Assembly: GCF_014284365.1 (NCBI RefSeq) | Contig: NZ_JACOGG010000002.1 | Coordinates: 1-64,000, forward strand | From: Cognatundibacterium rugosum | Lineage (GTDB): Bacteria > Pseudomonadota > Gammaproteobacteria > Burkholderiales > Burkholderiaceae_D | Direction: 5' to 3' | Length of the DNA: 64,000 nucleotides | In this document: piece after piece, positions 9,122 to 18,494 of the stretch | How the letters are laid out: every line of letters starts with the position of its first letter | Position numbering within the stretch: the first letter of the stretch is position 1 | Position numbers and translations under genes: made by a program | The notes under the pieces: generated by a model | Database searches by the model: none | What the model was told of the DNA's origin: nothing | Seen by the model: only the letters and a program-made list of their open reading frames with translations

Positions 9122-9697
9122 ATGTCTATCCGTCTGATCGTCGGCCTTGGTAATCCTGGGCCGGAGTATGAACAAACCCGTCACAACGCAGGCTTCTGGC
9201 TGCTGGATCAGTTTCCGGTCAGCCTGCAGCGTGACAAAAATTTTAATGCGCTGGTGGGAAAAACCCGTATCGCCGGTCAGGAAGTCTGGCTACTGCAACC
9301 CCAGACTTTTATGAACCGTTCCGGCCAGTCGGTCGGTGCGATCTGCCGTTTTTATAAAATCACACCGGATCAGATTCTGGTGGTGCATGATGAACTGGAT
9401 ATGCTGCCCGGTGTCGCCAAGCTCAAAAAAGGCGGCTCGTCCGGCGGCCATAACGGACTCAAAGACATCACCGCCGCGCTCGGCACTCAGGATTACTGGC
9501 GGCTGCGTATCGGCATCGGTCACCCGCGCACGCTGAATCTGAATCAGGGCGTGGCAGATTTTGTACTGCATCGTCCGCGCAAAGAAGAACAGCCACTGAT
9601 CGATGAAGCGATTGCAAAAAGCATGGATGTATTGCCGCTGATGGTCGCTGGCGAATTCGCGGAAGCGATGACGCGTTTGCATACCAGCGCAAAATAA
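9122..9697 (+). CDS. pth: Peptidyl-tRNA hydrolase
   Basis: The 191-residue product is of normal length for bacterial Pth. The N-terminal motif [20 protein letters not shown] contains the catalytic His (His21) and the Asn of the active site. The substrate-cleft motifs [10 protein letters not shown] and VVHDELDM (catalytic Asp) and [13 protein letters not shown] follow. It releases tRNA from prematurely dropped peptidyl-tRNA in the cytoplasm. In many betaproteobacteria pth is followed directly by ychF. Here ychF is about 7.6 kb further on, with accessory genes between. Only 24 bases separate it from uvrA. Confidence 0.98.
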   Translation: MSIRLIVGLGNPGPEYEQTRHNAGFWLLDQFPVSLQRDKNFNALVGKTRIAGQEVWLLQPQTFMNRSGQSVGAICRFYKITPDQILVVHDELDMLPGVAKLKKGGSSGGHNGLKDITAALGTQDYWRLRIGIGHPRTLNLNQGVADFVLHRPRKEEQPLIDEAIAKSMDVLPLMVAGEFAEAMTRLHTSAK

Positions 9698-9747
9698 AAA
9701 TCAACTCAGCATCAACACTGTATCAACGCAGCACCAGCGGAGTCCTC

Positions 9748-10845
9748 ATGTCCTCTTCTATCCAGATTTTTGCCGGACAAACTGCTTATCGCCACATCCA
9801 GCAATATGGCCTGCAAGCAGCGGATATTGCGGTCGTTCCGGCAGCCGCCGGCGGCCCCAAAGGCCTGATTTTGCAAGCCATGGATCAATGGCTGTTTGGT
9901 GATTGGCTGGCCGCTACACCGCGTGAACGCAGCCTGATCGGCGCATCGATAGGCTCCTGGCGTATGGCTGCTGCGGCCTGCGCTGATCCTGCTGCTGCCT
10001 TTGCACGGCTAGCGGATTTGTATTGCGAACAGACCTATCCGGAAAAACCCAGCGCTGAATATGTCACGACTGAGATTCAAGGCATGCTGCAGCGCTTCAT
10101 CGGCGGCTATGAGCAGGAGATACTGCAACACCCTTACCAGCGTCTGCATATCCTGATCAATCGTGGTCAGCGCGGCCTCAGCGCACCGGCCAATATGAAA
10201 GCAGCCAAAGCTGGCTTTATCGCGGCGGCGCTGGCGAATCTGCGTGGTCGCGAACATCTGGCGAAACATCTGGAACGTGTGGTGATGAGCGATACACGCG
10301 ATGCGCTGCATTGGCTGAAAACACCATTTGACGCGTTCAGCAGCCAGTTTTGTGCGCTCAGCAGCGCCAATCTGCAAAGCGCCCTGCTCGCTTCCGGCAC
10401 GCTGCCGCTGATCATGCAGGAAGTCCGTGCTGTCGCACAGGCGCCGTCTGGTTATTATTGGGATGGTGGCATCATCGATTATCACCTGGCGTTTCCCTAC
10501 GCACGCTTGCTGAGCAACACGCGCAGCGAACTGGTGCTGTATCCGCATTTCAGCGATCAGATCATACCGGGCTGGCTGGATAAGGCGTTGCCATGGCGGC
10601 GTGCTGCACGTGGCCATTTTGCGGCCTGGCTGGATAATGTCGTGCTGGTGGCACCTTCACGCGATTTCATACGCAGCCTGCCACGCGCCAAACTGCCGGA
10701 TCGCAAAGACTTTGCCTATTATGGTCTGCAGCATGCGCAACGTATCAGTCAGTGGCGGCTCGCGATTGCCGAGAGTCAGCGTATGCGCGATGATCTGGCA
10801 GCCTTCATCGCACAGCCGGATATGCGCGCGGTACGCTTGTTCTGA
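9748..10845 (+). CDS. Patatin-like phospholipase family protein
   Basis: The 365-residue product has the patatin catalytic elements: a Gly-rich oxyanion segment (AAAGGPKGLILQ, about residue 30), the nucleophile elbow GASIGSW (Ser in GxSxG) and the Asp of the dyad in YYWDGGIIDYH. These are lipid acyl hydrolases. No signal peptide is seen, so it is probably cytoplasmic. A Shine-Dalgarno-like CGGAG lies 6 bases before the ATG. The gene follows pth by 50 bases and ends 9 bases before the convergent ribbon-helix-helix gene. The substrate is unknown. Confidence 0.85.
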   Translation: MSSSIQIFAGQTAYRHIQQYGLQAADIAVVPAAAGGPKGLILQAMDQWLFGDWLAATPRERSLIGASIGSWRMAAAACADPAAAFARLADLYCEQTYPEKPSAEYVTTEIQGMLQRFIGGYEQEILQHPYQRLHILINRGQRGLSAPANMKAAKAGFIAAALANLRGREHLAKHLERVVMSDTRDALHWLKTPFDAFSSQFCALSSANLQSALLASGTLPLIMQEVRAVAQAPSGYYWDGGIIDYHLAFPYARLLSNTRSELVLYPHFSDQIIPGWLDKALPWRRAARGHFAAWLDNVVLVAPSRDFIRSLPRAKLPDRKDFAYYGLQHAQRISQWRLAIAESQRMRDDLAAFIAQPDMRAVRLF

Positions 10846-10854
10846 GCGCACTGT

Positions 10855-11094
10855 TCAGGATTTTTTATTGGTTTTATCCGCTTTATCTGCGAAGTCTGCG
10901 TCGGCACCATCCGCCTTGCGCGACTGGACAGCGGGCTTGTCGCGTACCAGTCCGCGTTGCTGCAAGGCCTGACGCAGCATGTACTCGACCTGTGCATTCG
11001 CGCTGCGCAATTCCTGCGCGGCCAGCCTTTCTATCTCAGTCCACAAGGCCGGATCAATACGCAATGGGAAGGATTTTTTGCCTGGACTCGCCAT
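10855..11094 (-). CDS. Arc-type ribbon-helix-helix DNA-binding protein
   Basis: The 79-residue product starts KKSFPLRIDPALWTEIERLA, a beta-strand then helix-turn-helix pattern of Arc/MetJ-type ribbon-helix-helix proteins (KxFPLRIDPxLWxxIExxAxxELRSxNAxVExxLRxAL). A charged Lys/Asp-rich tail (about residues 56-79) follows. Such proteins bind palindromic operators as dimers of dimers. It is the last gene of an operon with the SPFH gene and a 93-residue protein; its ATG is 2 bases after the previous stop. It could autoregulate the operon through the palindrome at 12405-12420. It is not obviously an antitoxin. Confidence 0.75.
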   Translation of the reverse strand: MASPGKKSFPLRIDPALWTEIERLAAQELRSANAQVEYMLRQALQQRGLVRDKPAVQSRKADGADADFADKADKTNKKS

Positions 11095-11096
11095 CG

Positions 11097-11378
11097 CTAT
11101 CTCTGAAATGCTGAAATAAATGAAGACGGCTGTCCCAGATCAGCATGCCAGCGCGGCATGATCTGACGCGCACGTTTCCATAACTGTGCAGCGCTGCCAA
11201 AACGTGCCAGCCAGGCTGCAGCATCCGGCACACCCGTGGCAGGCATCAATACCTGCACCACCGCTCCCGTTGTCACCAAGTGCAAACCGGTAAAGCCCAG
11301 GCCAGGTTCATCCATGAACAGTTCAACCGCACAACTCAATAATAAAAACAGACACAGCCTGGTCAGGATGGCATGCAT
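11097..11378 (-). CDS. Hypothetical protein in the SPFH operon
   Basis: The 93-residue product has a hydrophobic N-terminus (ILTRLCLFLLLSCAVELF) that could be a signal anchor or one membrane segment, then a region rich in Ala, Trp and Arg (AAAWLARFGSAAQLWKRARQ). The family is not recognised. It lies between the SPFH gene (82 bases upstream) and the ribbon-helix-helix gene (2 bases downstream), all on one strand, which supports it being translated. The start codon has only a weak Shine-Dalgarno. Confidence 0.5.
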   Translation of the reverse strand: MHAILTRLCLFLLLSCAVELFMDEPGLGFTGLHLVTTGAVVQVLMPATGVPDAAAWLARFGSAAQLWKRARQIMPRWHADLGQPSSFISAFQR

Positions 11379-11460
11379 AAGGCACTCGCTTATCAGAAAA
11401 AACGCAGTTACAAAAAAACAGATACCGGCGCAGAGCTAAGCATCCGCACCGGACTATCCG

Positions 11461-12372
11461 TCAATTATACAAAGTCCCGGTATTGATCACGGGCTGGGTT
11501 TCTTTATCCGAGCACAGCACCACCAGCAAATTACTGACCATCGCTGCTTTGCGCTCGTCATCGAGTTCCACGATCTGACGCTCAGACAAGCCTTGTAAAG
11601 CCGCTTCCACCATACTGACTGCACCATGTACGATTTTTTTACGCGCACTGATAATCGCTTCAGCCTGCTGCCGGCGCAGCATGACTTGTGCGATTTCTGC
11701 AGCGTAAGCAAGATGGGTCAGTTTGGCATCTTCCACATCGATCCCGGCTGCTGCGAAACGGGTTTGCAACTCAGCCCGCATCGCGCTGGCAACCACTTCC
11801 ATCCCGGCGCGCAAGGTAGTTTCACCGTCCGCTAAATCCTCACCATCGTCATACGCATACAGAGAAGCAATGTGGCGCAATGCGGCTTCCGCCTGCACAT
11901 TCACATAGCGTTCGAAATCGTCCACATTGAAGATCGCCAGCGCACTGTCACGTACCCGCCAGACGATGGCAGCACCGATTTCCACCGGATTCCCGCGTTT
12001 ATCATTCACCTTCAGCGGTGCGGTATTCAGTGTACGTGCACGCAAACTGAGCTTGCGTTTGCTGTACAGCGGATTCACCCAGCGCAGCCCTTCGCTGCGA
12101 TCTGTACCCTTGTATTTACCAAACAAGGACAGCAGTGCCGCCTCATTCGGTTGCAACATATACAGCCCGGCAAATAAAAATGCACCCAGCGCGACAGGCA
12201 AAACCCGCGCAAATACGCCTGCGATCCCGACACCGAAAGGCATGCTCACAAAACTGTAAACGCCCGCAGCAATCAGCAATACAGCGATACCAACGACCAG
12301 ATAGCCATCGGATGACTGCAACTGACGTTCCTGCGTGACACCCTTTGCGATAACTTGTTGTTCAGTTTTCAT
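11461..12372 (-). CDS. SPFH domain (stomatin/prohibitin-like) membrane protein
   Basis: The 303-residue product has two N-terminal hydrophobic segments (GYLVVGIAVLLIAAGVYSFV and VLPVALGAFLFAGLYML). An SPFH/band 7 domain follows (about residues 75-240: EAALLSLFGKYKGTDRSEGL, RARTLNTAPLKVNDKRGNPV, AEAALRHIASLYAYDD), then an Ala/Glu-rich helix with RRQQAEAIISARKKIV. SPFH proteins form membrane-associated rings and are linked to membrane-stress responses and protease control. A good Shine-Dalgarno (AGGAG) precedes the ATG. It leads a three-gene operon with a perfect palindrome upstream. The specific role is not known. Confidence 0.88.
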   Translation of the reverse strand: MKTEQQVIAKGVTQERQLQSSDGYLVVGIAVLLIAAGVYSFVSMPFGVGIAGVFARVLPVALGAFLFAGLYMLQPNEAALLSLFGKYKGTDRSEGLRWVNPLYSKRKLSLRARTLNTAPLKVNDKRGNPVEIGAAIVWRVRDSALAIFNVDDFERYVNVQAEAALRHIASLYAYDDGEDLADGETTLRAGMEVVASAMRAELQTRFAAAGIDVEDAKLTHLAYAAEIAQVMLRRQQAEAIISARKKIVHGAVSMVEAALQGLSERQIVELDDERKAAMVSNLLVVLCSDKETQPVINTGTLYN

Positions 12373-12404
12373 TTTATCTCCTGAATGACTTCACCATTGA
12401 AATC

Positions 12405-12420
12405 AAAGTGATATCACTTT
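12405..12420. promoter_or_regulatory. Perfect 16-bp palindrome upstream of the SPFH operon
   Basis: The sequence AAAGTGATATCACTTT is a perfect palindrome 33 bases before the SPFH start codon. Its placement fits an operator in a minus-strand promoter. The candidate binder in the neighbourhood is the Arc-type protein encoded by the last gene of the operon. Confidence 0.6.
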
Positions 12421-12483
12421 AGTAGAAGTTAGTTCAGCTAGCAAGGGTAATTTTGATATTTTTTTTACCGTAGATGCCTGCCG

Positions 12484-13872
12484 TCAAAAAAAACCACGCA
12501 AGCTACGGACAGCGGTACTGGCCATGCGCTGTTCCGCACGAGGACAAGCTGAGCACAGCACCTTACCGGGCGCTACTGGCTTAGCACTACCACGTGCTTG
12601 TGCACGCATCCCGAGCACATAGCACAGCAAACCAGCCAGCGCAGCACTGATCAAAGCCATAAACATGCTATGCGCAGAAAAATGGGTGAGCAAATATCCG
12701 CTGACAACGGGATTGAGTGCGGTCCCCAGCGTTGCCAGACTTTGCACACCGTAATAACTGCCACGCTGCGCAGGCGGTGCAATCATATCGATACACAGGA
12801 ATTCACAGGGAATCACGATCACCTCACCCACCGTGAACAAGGCGGTCGCCAGCATCCATTGCCAGCGCTGATCAGCAAACATAAAACCCGTCAGTCCCAG
12901 GACGTACATCATTATCCCCATGCTGATCCAGCGCAGGAAGCTTTGTGCCTGTATGCGTTTGCCGATCAGGTACTGCAAACCGACCACACCGATGGTATTC
13001 ACCATCAGCATCGCTGGCAGCAAATCAGCCGCCGCCTGCACACCCTGGCTGCTAATCAGATACTGCGATAAATAACCGGTAATAAATCGTCCAAATACAA
13101 AGGACGTCAGCATGCTGGCAATCGTGAATGACAGCAAACGCCGGTCCTGCCGCAAATCCCGTAAGGTATCTCTGAAGCGCGCCGGTGCGACAGCCGCAGG
13201 CCTTTGCAATGCCGCGTCTGCTGGCGCAGTCACCGCCAGATTCTGAACCAGCCAGGAAGCCAGCAAAGCAAAACCAGCGGCGATCCATAAGGGGGCGGCC
13301 AGCGCCCAGCCAAACAGCCAGGTACCAAACAAAGGGCCAAGTGCGAATGCGAGATTAATCAACAAATAATTCATCGAAAAAGCGCGCGCACGCTCAACTG
13401 GCGACAAATACTCTGCCAACATGGACTTCAAAGCAATGCTGCGTAATACCAAAGCTGATTCAATCAGCGCCAGCATCAGAAAGGCCAGCCAGGCATAGGC
13501 AGTCAGACTGAGTAATAAGGAACTCAGCGCCACCAAGACACAAGCCCAGGCCATTAAGCGCGGCTTAGGAATACGGTCAGCCAGATAACCGGAAAACACA
13601 CCGGACGCTGTTGCGACCAGCATACTGCCGCCCAATATCCAGCCTATCGCATGCTGGCTCAGCCCTAATTGCCGGGTCAAAAACAGCACCATCACCGGTA
13701 GCGCAAATGCTCGCCCGATGACGAAGACGAATGAGCTGGCCAACAAACGCCGCACCGGTGCAGGAAATGCCAGCACATCATGCTGCAGGCCTGAACGCAT
13801 GCCTGACAGGAGGCGACGCAAAGGACTCATACGATCCAGGCGATGACGATTGACAGAGCTGGCTGACTTCAT
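12484..13872 (-). CDS. MFS multidrug/sugar efflux-type transporter
   Basis: The start used is the ATG at 13870-13872 (GGGG about 6 bases upstream) rather than the TTG four codons earlier, giving 462 residues. The protein has 12 hydrophobic segments and the MFS loop GYLADRIPKPRLMAW after TM2, resembling MdtH-like proton-driven exporters. The last 40 residues carry a CSACPRAEQRM segment of unknown role. It is divergent from a gene for an SgrR-type regulator (210 bases between starts), the same logic as sgrR-setA in enteric bacteria. Control by that regulator is therefore likely. The substrate cannot be told. Confidence 0.85.
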   Translation of the reverse strand: MKSASSVNRHRLDRMSPLRRLLSGMRSGLQHDVLAFPAPVRRLLASSFVFVIGRAFALPVMVLFLTRQLGLSQHAIGWILGGSMLVATASGVFSGYLADRIPKPRLMAWACVLVALSSLLLSLTAYAWLAFLMLALIESALVLRSIALKSMLAEYLSPVERARAFSMNYLLINLAFALGPLFGTWLFGWALAAPLWIAAGFALLASWLVQNLAVTAPADAALQRPAAVAPARFRDTLRDLRQDRRLLSFTIASMLTSFVFGRFITGYLSQYLISSQGVQAAADLLPAMLMVNTIGVVGLQYLIGKRIQAQSFLRWISMGIMMYVLGLTGFMFADQRWQWMLATALFTVGEVIVIPCEFLCIDMIAPPAQRGSYYGVQSLATLGTALNPVVSGYLLTHFSAHSMFMALISAALAGLLCYVLGMRAQARGSAKPVAPGKVLCSACPRAEQRMASTAVRSLRGFF

Positions 13873-14081
13873 GGCTGACCCCAATAGCGGAAAATATGCA
13901 TTGAACCACCGCGCAACTGCGACACAAACCAGGCTTGCGGCAGGGATGAAATCAGTATCCGTATAAAAGCAGACAAAAAAAATGGAAGAAGAAAATATTT
14001 TTATTTCCGCTTTTCTGTTTGTTTTAAGCTTGCATAATTCAGCACCGAATTTAAGAAGCAGATGCTCACTGATCCATACGT

Positions 14082-15782
14082 ATGAAACTGCGCGACCAAT
14101 ACACCAAGCTTTATGAACTCATGCAAGGCAGGCAGCAACCCGGCCTGCCTGCGCTGGCAGAGGCCATGCATTGCAGTGAAAGAAATATGCGTCATCTGCT
14201 GGCCAAAATGCAGGAGCAGGGCTGGCTGCTGTGGACTGCGGCACGTGGACGTGGCCATCACTCGCAATTGCAGTTATTGAAAACGCCGGATGCACTCGCG
14301 CTGGATCATTTATCGGGTTTGCTTGCACGCGGAGATCTGGAGCAGGCTTTTGCGAGTCTGGGTCGCGCGCAACGCAAGCAACTGGCAAGCCGCTTACCCG
14401 CCTATCTGGGCTTATCCGACGGTAAGCAACAGCTATTACGCATGCCGCTGTACCGGCCGATTGCCAGCCTCGATCCTTTACATGCGTACGGCAGACTGGA
14501 AGCGCATCTGATCCGTCAGATTTTTTCACGGCTGCTGACCTTTGATCATCAGCAGCGCAGCCTGCGTCCGGTACTTGCGCATCATTGGGAAAGTGAAGAC
14601 GATGCGCGCGTCTGGCATTTTTGGTTACGCCCCGGACTCTGCTTTCATGATGGCAGTGAACTGGGACCGGAAGACGTGAAAGCAACGTTCTTACGACTGC
14701 GCGATCAGTATTCGATGTATCAAAATCTGTACCGTCATATCGACCGCATAGATCTGGGACCCAATCAACGTATCAGCTTTTACTTACAGCACAGCGACTA
14801 CTTATGGCCGCATTGCCTGGCCAGCGCAATGTCGTCTATCGTGCCTCGCCAGCGTGCGCGCAATTTCGCGCAATTTCCAATTGGCTGCGGCGCATTTAAA
14901 GTGATACGCAATAATCCCTACCAACTCAGTCTGCAGGCGTTTAAATCGTATTATCGCGAAGGCGCTTTATTGGATGAAATCGATCTATGGGTGATGCAGC
15001 CCAGCGAGGAACAGGCAGGCTTCGATTTGCAGTTCGGCTATGACCCAGCCCAGGCTGGCAAACAGCAAAGCACCATGATTGCTGAGTCCGGCTGCACACA
15101 TCTGATTTGCAACCCAGCCCATCCCCTGTTCCGCACTACGCAACAAAGACTTGACTGGGCTGACTGGCTTGCACCGGAAACCTTGTTTCCATACAACGAT
15201 CCGGCACGCAAACCCGCAGCGGGTTTACTGCCGGGCTGGACCCACCGCATCGCACGTGCAAGTGAACGCCCGGCCTTACGGCACGGTAGCAAGCTACGCT
15301 TTGTGACTGGACAATCGAATGAAATTTTGCACCTAGGTGCATTGATACAAGCCAGACTGCAGGCCGCAGGACTCGAAGTCGAATGGCGCACTGTCAATTT
15401 CAAAGAACAGATGAGCCGCGCGTGGATGCAGGAATGCGACTTATACCTCGCCAGAGAAATCATGCACGATGATCAGGACTTTGGCTGCTTTGAATGGTTT
15501 AGCGCAGACACCTTGTACCGGCGCTGGATGCCGCCCCCGGTGTGGCAGCAAATCGATCAGCAATTACGCAGCATACAGGCTGAGCCCGACAACGCAAACA
15601 GAATGCCCGGCTACGCCCGTATCGGCCAACAATTAGTGGAAGACGGATGGCTGATACCGGTGTCCCACGAAAATCATTTCGTCAGCGTGGCACCCCATGT
15701 AGCCGGAGTGCGTATGACGCCGCTGGGCTTTGTCTCTTTCTGCGAACTGTGGCTGAAGAACACGCCAGAACCTCAGCAATAG
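14082..15782 (+). CDS. SgrR-family transcriptional regulator
   Basis: The 566-residue product has an N-terminal winged-helix region (about residues 10-65: GLPALAEAMHCSERNMRHLL, EQGWLLWTAARGRGHHS). A long C-terminal domain follows that resembles solute-binding family 5 proteins (PIASLDPLHAYGRLEAHLIR, VWHFWLRPGLCFHDGSELGP, EDVKATFLRLRD). No signal peptide is present, so it is cytoplasmic. This architecture is that of SgrR, which senses sugar-phosphate stress in E. coli and activates a small RNA and the SetA exporter. Here it faces an MFS exporter gene. The inducer in this organism is unknown. The gene order supports local control of the pump. Confidence 0.88.
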   Translation: MKLRDQYTKLYELMQGRQQPGLPALAEAMHCSERNMRHLLAKMQEQGWLLWTAARGRGHHSQLQLLKTPDALALDHLSGLLARGDLEQAFASLGRAQRKQLASRLPAYLGLSDGKQQLLRMPLYRPIASLDPLHAYGRLEAHLIRQIFSRLLTFDHQQRSLRPVLAHHWESEDDARVWHFWLRPGLCFHDGSELGPEDVKATFLRLRDQYSMYQNLYRHIDRIDLGPNQRISFYLQHSDYLWPHCLASAMSSIVPRQRARNFAQFPIGCGAFKVIRNNPYQLSLQAFKSYYREGALLDEIDLWVMQPSEEQAGFDLQFGYDPAQAGKQQSTMIAESGCTHLICNPAHPLFRTTQQRLDWADWLAPETLFPYNDPARKPAAGLLPGWTHRIARASERPALRHGSKLRFVTGQSNEILHLGALIQARLQAAGLEVEWRTVNFKEQMSRAWMQECDLYLAREIMHDDQDFGCFEWFSADTLYRRWMPPPVWQQIDQQLRSIQAEPDNANRMPGYARIGQQLVEDGWLIPVSHENHFVSVAPHVAGVRMTPLGFVSFCELWLKNTPEPQQ

Positions 15783-15871
15783 CCAGCCATAGCGGACAGC
15801 ACCATTTGAGTGCATACGCTCAGATAAGGTAAGATGCGGGTCCAGCTGTAAAGCATTTCACTCGTCTCACC

Positions 15872-17266
15872 ATGAAAAACCGCATCCGCACCGAAGCCGC
15901 CGCCCTGTGGCAATTAGCCTGGCCAGTATTAATAGGACAACTCGCTACCGTCGGCATGGGCGTGGCGGATGTCGCTATGACCGGTCACTTCAGTGCCGAA
16001 GAACTGGCTGCGGTATCGCTTGGCACCTCACTCTGGACTATCGTGCTGGTGACAGCGATGGGCGTGATGATGGCGGTCAATGCCGTGGTGTCACATGAAA
16101 TCGGGGCCGGGCAAACCCAGCGCGTGCCGCATGTGGTCCGGCAATCTATGTGGATGGGGCTGGGCATAGGCCTGGCCGGCTGTGTGCTGCTGAACGCGTC
16201 CACGCTGGTGTTTGACTATCTGATGCTGGAGCCACAGGCACAGGAAAAAGCCGCACGCTTTGTACATATCATCAGTATAGGCATGCCGGCATTCGCGATG
16301 TACCGTGCGCTGTATGGCTATACCACCAGCCTGAATCAAACCAAACCCGTGATGCTGATCGCAGTGGCTGGCCTGGCATTCAATATCCTCATTAACTGGC
16401 TGTTCATCTATGGCCGCTTTGGCTTACCACAACTGGGTGCCAGCGGCTGTGCACTGGCGACCGGCCTTGGTATCTGGCTGATGCTGGCAGCGATGCTATG
16501 GTGGATGCGGCACTCACCGGTGTATCAGGAGACCTATCCTTTCCACCAGTCAGAACCACCACACTGGCCGGAAATCCGTTCCATGCTGAAGCTGGGTCTG
16601 CCGATAGGCGTGACTTATTTTGCTGAAGTATCGGCATTTTCCGCAGTTGGTCTGCTGATCGCACGCTTTGGCGTGATCGAAGTCTCGTCCAACCAGATCG
16701 CCCTGAATTTTTCTTCGCTGGTATTCATGGTGCCGATGAGCATAGGCATCGCCCTCACCACCCGGGTCGGGCAAAGTCTGGGAGAAGGCGATGCAGAGCG
16801 CGCCCGCTTTATCTCCTGGGTTGGCGTCAGCCTGGGTGTGATTTTTTCTGTGCTGTCGGCCAGCATGATTACGATATTCCGTGACCTGATCGCGGCCGCT
16901 TACACCTCGGACCCGGCGGTACAGCGCCTGACGGCGGACTTATTGTTATTCGCAGCGATATTCCAGTTATCGGACGCGACCCAAGTCACCACATCCTGTG
17001 CAATCCGGGGTTACAAAATTACGCGCACCCCAATGCTGATCCACCTGATGGCCTTTTACGGCTTTGCGCTGCCTATAGGCTGCCTGCTGGGGCTGGCCCC
17101 TGACTGGTTGCCATGGCGACCACAAACACCAATGGCGGCAGCAGGTTTCTGGATCGGTCTGGTGTCTGGTCTGACTGTGGCTGGCATCCTGTTACTCGCT
17201 TATTTGCACAGGATCAGTCAAGGCAGGATCAGATTGAGCGCTAATTCCGGTAAAATAGCGGGTTAA
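15872..17266 (+). CDS. MATE-family efflux transporter (NorM-like)
   Basis: The 464-residue product has 12 predicted membrane segments and two homologous halves of MatE type ([20 protein letters not shown] and [20 protein letters not shown]). Members export cationic drugs, dyes or metabolites in exchange for Na+ or H+. The N-terminal half has the [19 protein letters not shown] pattern seen in NorM. It is followed closely (23 bases) by ychF. Substrate and coupling ion cannot be assigned. No regulator is adjacent. Confidence 0.92.
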   Translation: MKNRIRTEAAALWQLAWPVLIGQLATVGMGVADVAMTGHFSAEELAAVSLGTSLWTIVLVTAMGVMMAVNAVVSHEIGAGQTQRVPHVVRQSMWMGLGIGLAGCVLLNASTLVFDYLMLEPQAQEKAARFVHIISIGMPAFAMYRALYGYTTSLNQTKPVMLIAVAGLAFNILINWLFIYGRFGLPQLGASGCALATGLGIWLMLAAMLWWMRHSPVYQETYPFHQSEPPHWPEIRSMLKLGLPIGVTYFAEVSAFSAVGLLIARFGVIEVSSNQIALNFSSLVFMVPMSIGIALTTRVGQSLGEGDAERARFISWVGVSLGVIFSVLSASMITIFRDLIAAAYTSDPAVQRLTADLLLFAAIFQLSDATQVTTSCAIRGYKITRTPMLIHLMAFYGFALPIGCLLGLAPDWLPWRPQTPMAAAGFWIGLVSGLTVAGILLLAYLHRISQGRIRLSANSGKIAG

Positions 17267-17289
17267 TTCCATCTTACTGGCAAAATATC

Positions 17290-18381
17290 ATGAGTCTCAA
17301 ATGCGGCATCGTCGGCCTGCCTAACGTCGGCAAATCCACCTTATTCAATGCACTGACTAAAGCGGGCATCCCGGCAGAAAACTATCCTTTCTGCACCATT
17401 GAGCCTAACGTCGGTGTGGTGGAAGTTCCTGATCCACGCCTGAAACAGCTGTCCGAGATCGTGAAACCTGAACGCGTCCAGAACGCCATCGTGGAGTTCG
17501 TTGACATCGCCGGCCTGGTGGCCGGTGCGTCTAAAGGTGAAGGCTTGGGCAATCAGTTCCTGGCACACATCCGCGAAACCGACGCCATCGTCAACGTAGT
17601 GCGCTGCTTTGAAGACCCGAACGTGATCCACGTCGCAGGTAAAGTCAGCCCGCTCGATGACATCGAAGTGATACAGACCGAACTGGCACTGGCCGACATG
17701 GGCAGCGTGGAAAAAGCCATCCACCGCGAAAACAAAAAAGCCCGCTCCGGCGACAAAGACGCTGCCAAACTGGTTGCCTTGTTAGAACGCCTCATGCCTG
17801 CACTGAACGATGCCAAGCCAGTACGCGCACTGGGTCTGGATGCAGAAGAGATGGCCCTGCTCAAACCGCTGTGCCTGATCACCGCTAAACCGGCTATGTA
17901 TGTCGCTAACGTAGCGGACGACGGCTTCACCAATAATCCTTTGCTGGACCAGCTGACTGAATACGCCAAATCTCAGAACGCGCCTATCGTCTCTATCTGC
18001 GCAGCGATCGAAGCGGAAATCGCTGATCTGGATGATGCCGATAAAGCCGACTTCCTGGCCGACATGGGCATGGAAGAGCCAGGCCTGGATCGCCTGATAC
18101 GCGCTGGTTTCAAATTATTGGGTCTGCAGACTTACTTCACCGCCGGCGTTAAAGAAGTACGCGCCTGGACTATCCGCGTTGGCGATACCGCACCCCAGGC
18201 AGCCGGCGTGATCCACACCGACTTCGAACGCGGCTTCATCCGCGCCCAGACCATCGCATTTGACGACTATATCCAGTTCAAAGGCGAAGCCGGTGCCAAA
18301 GAAGCCGGCAAAATGCGCGCTGAAGGTAAAGAGTACATCGTCAAAGACGGCGACGTACTGAACTTCCTGTTCAATGTCTAA
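17290..18381 (+). CDS. ychF: Redox-regulated ATPase YchF (Obg-family)
   Basis: The 363-residue product matches the usual YchF length. G-domain motifs are visible: G1 [15 protein letters not shown] at the N-terminus, G3 [19 protein letters not shown], and a non-canonical G4 (YVANVAD) that gives ATP rather than GTP preference in this family. A TGS domain ends the protein ([35 protein letters not shown]). It binds ribosomes and is linked to translation and oxidative-stress tolerance. A strong terminator follows. Confidence 0.98.
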   Translation: MSLKCGIVGLPNVGKSTLFNALTKAGIPAENYPFCTIEPNVGVVEVPDPRLKQLSEIVKPERVQNAIVEFVDIAGLVAGASKGEGLGNQFLAHIRETDAIVNVVRCFEDPNVIHVAGKVSPLDDIEVIQTELALADMGSVEKAIHRENKKARSGDKDAAKLVALLERLMPALNDAKPVRALGLDAEEMALLKPLCLITAKPAMYVANVADDGFTNNPLLDQLTEYAKSQNAPIVSICAAIEAEIADLDDADKADFLADMGMEEPGLDRLIRAGFKLLGLQTYFTAGVKEVRAWTIRVGDTAPQAAGVIHTDFERGFIRAQTIAFDDYIQFKGEAGAKEAGKMRAEGKEYIVKDGDVLNFLFNV

Positions 18382-18425
18382 ACTGAACGTCATAACTCAG
18401 ATCTGCGCAGACCTGAGTTCACACT

Positions 18426-18459
18426 AAAAAGCGGAGCCCTAAGCAGGCTCCGCTTTTTT
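18426..18459. terminator. Rho-independent terminator after ychF (bidirectional)
   Basis: A 13-bp stem (AAAAAGCGGAGCC / GGCTCCGCTTTTT) with a 7-base loop and flanking A and T runs can work in both directions. It serves ychF on the plus strand and the convergent hydrolase gene on the minus strand. A weaker inverted repeat (AACTCAG...CTGAGTT) lies 5' of it. Confidence 0.9.
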
Positions 18460-18494
18460 ATTGGCATCGGCGCTTGGGGCTGGTCACGGCCGGC

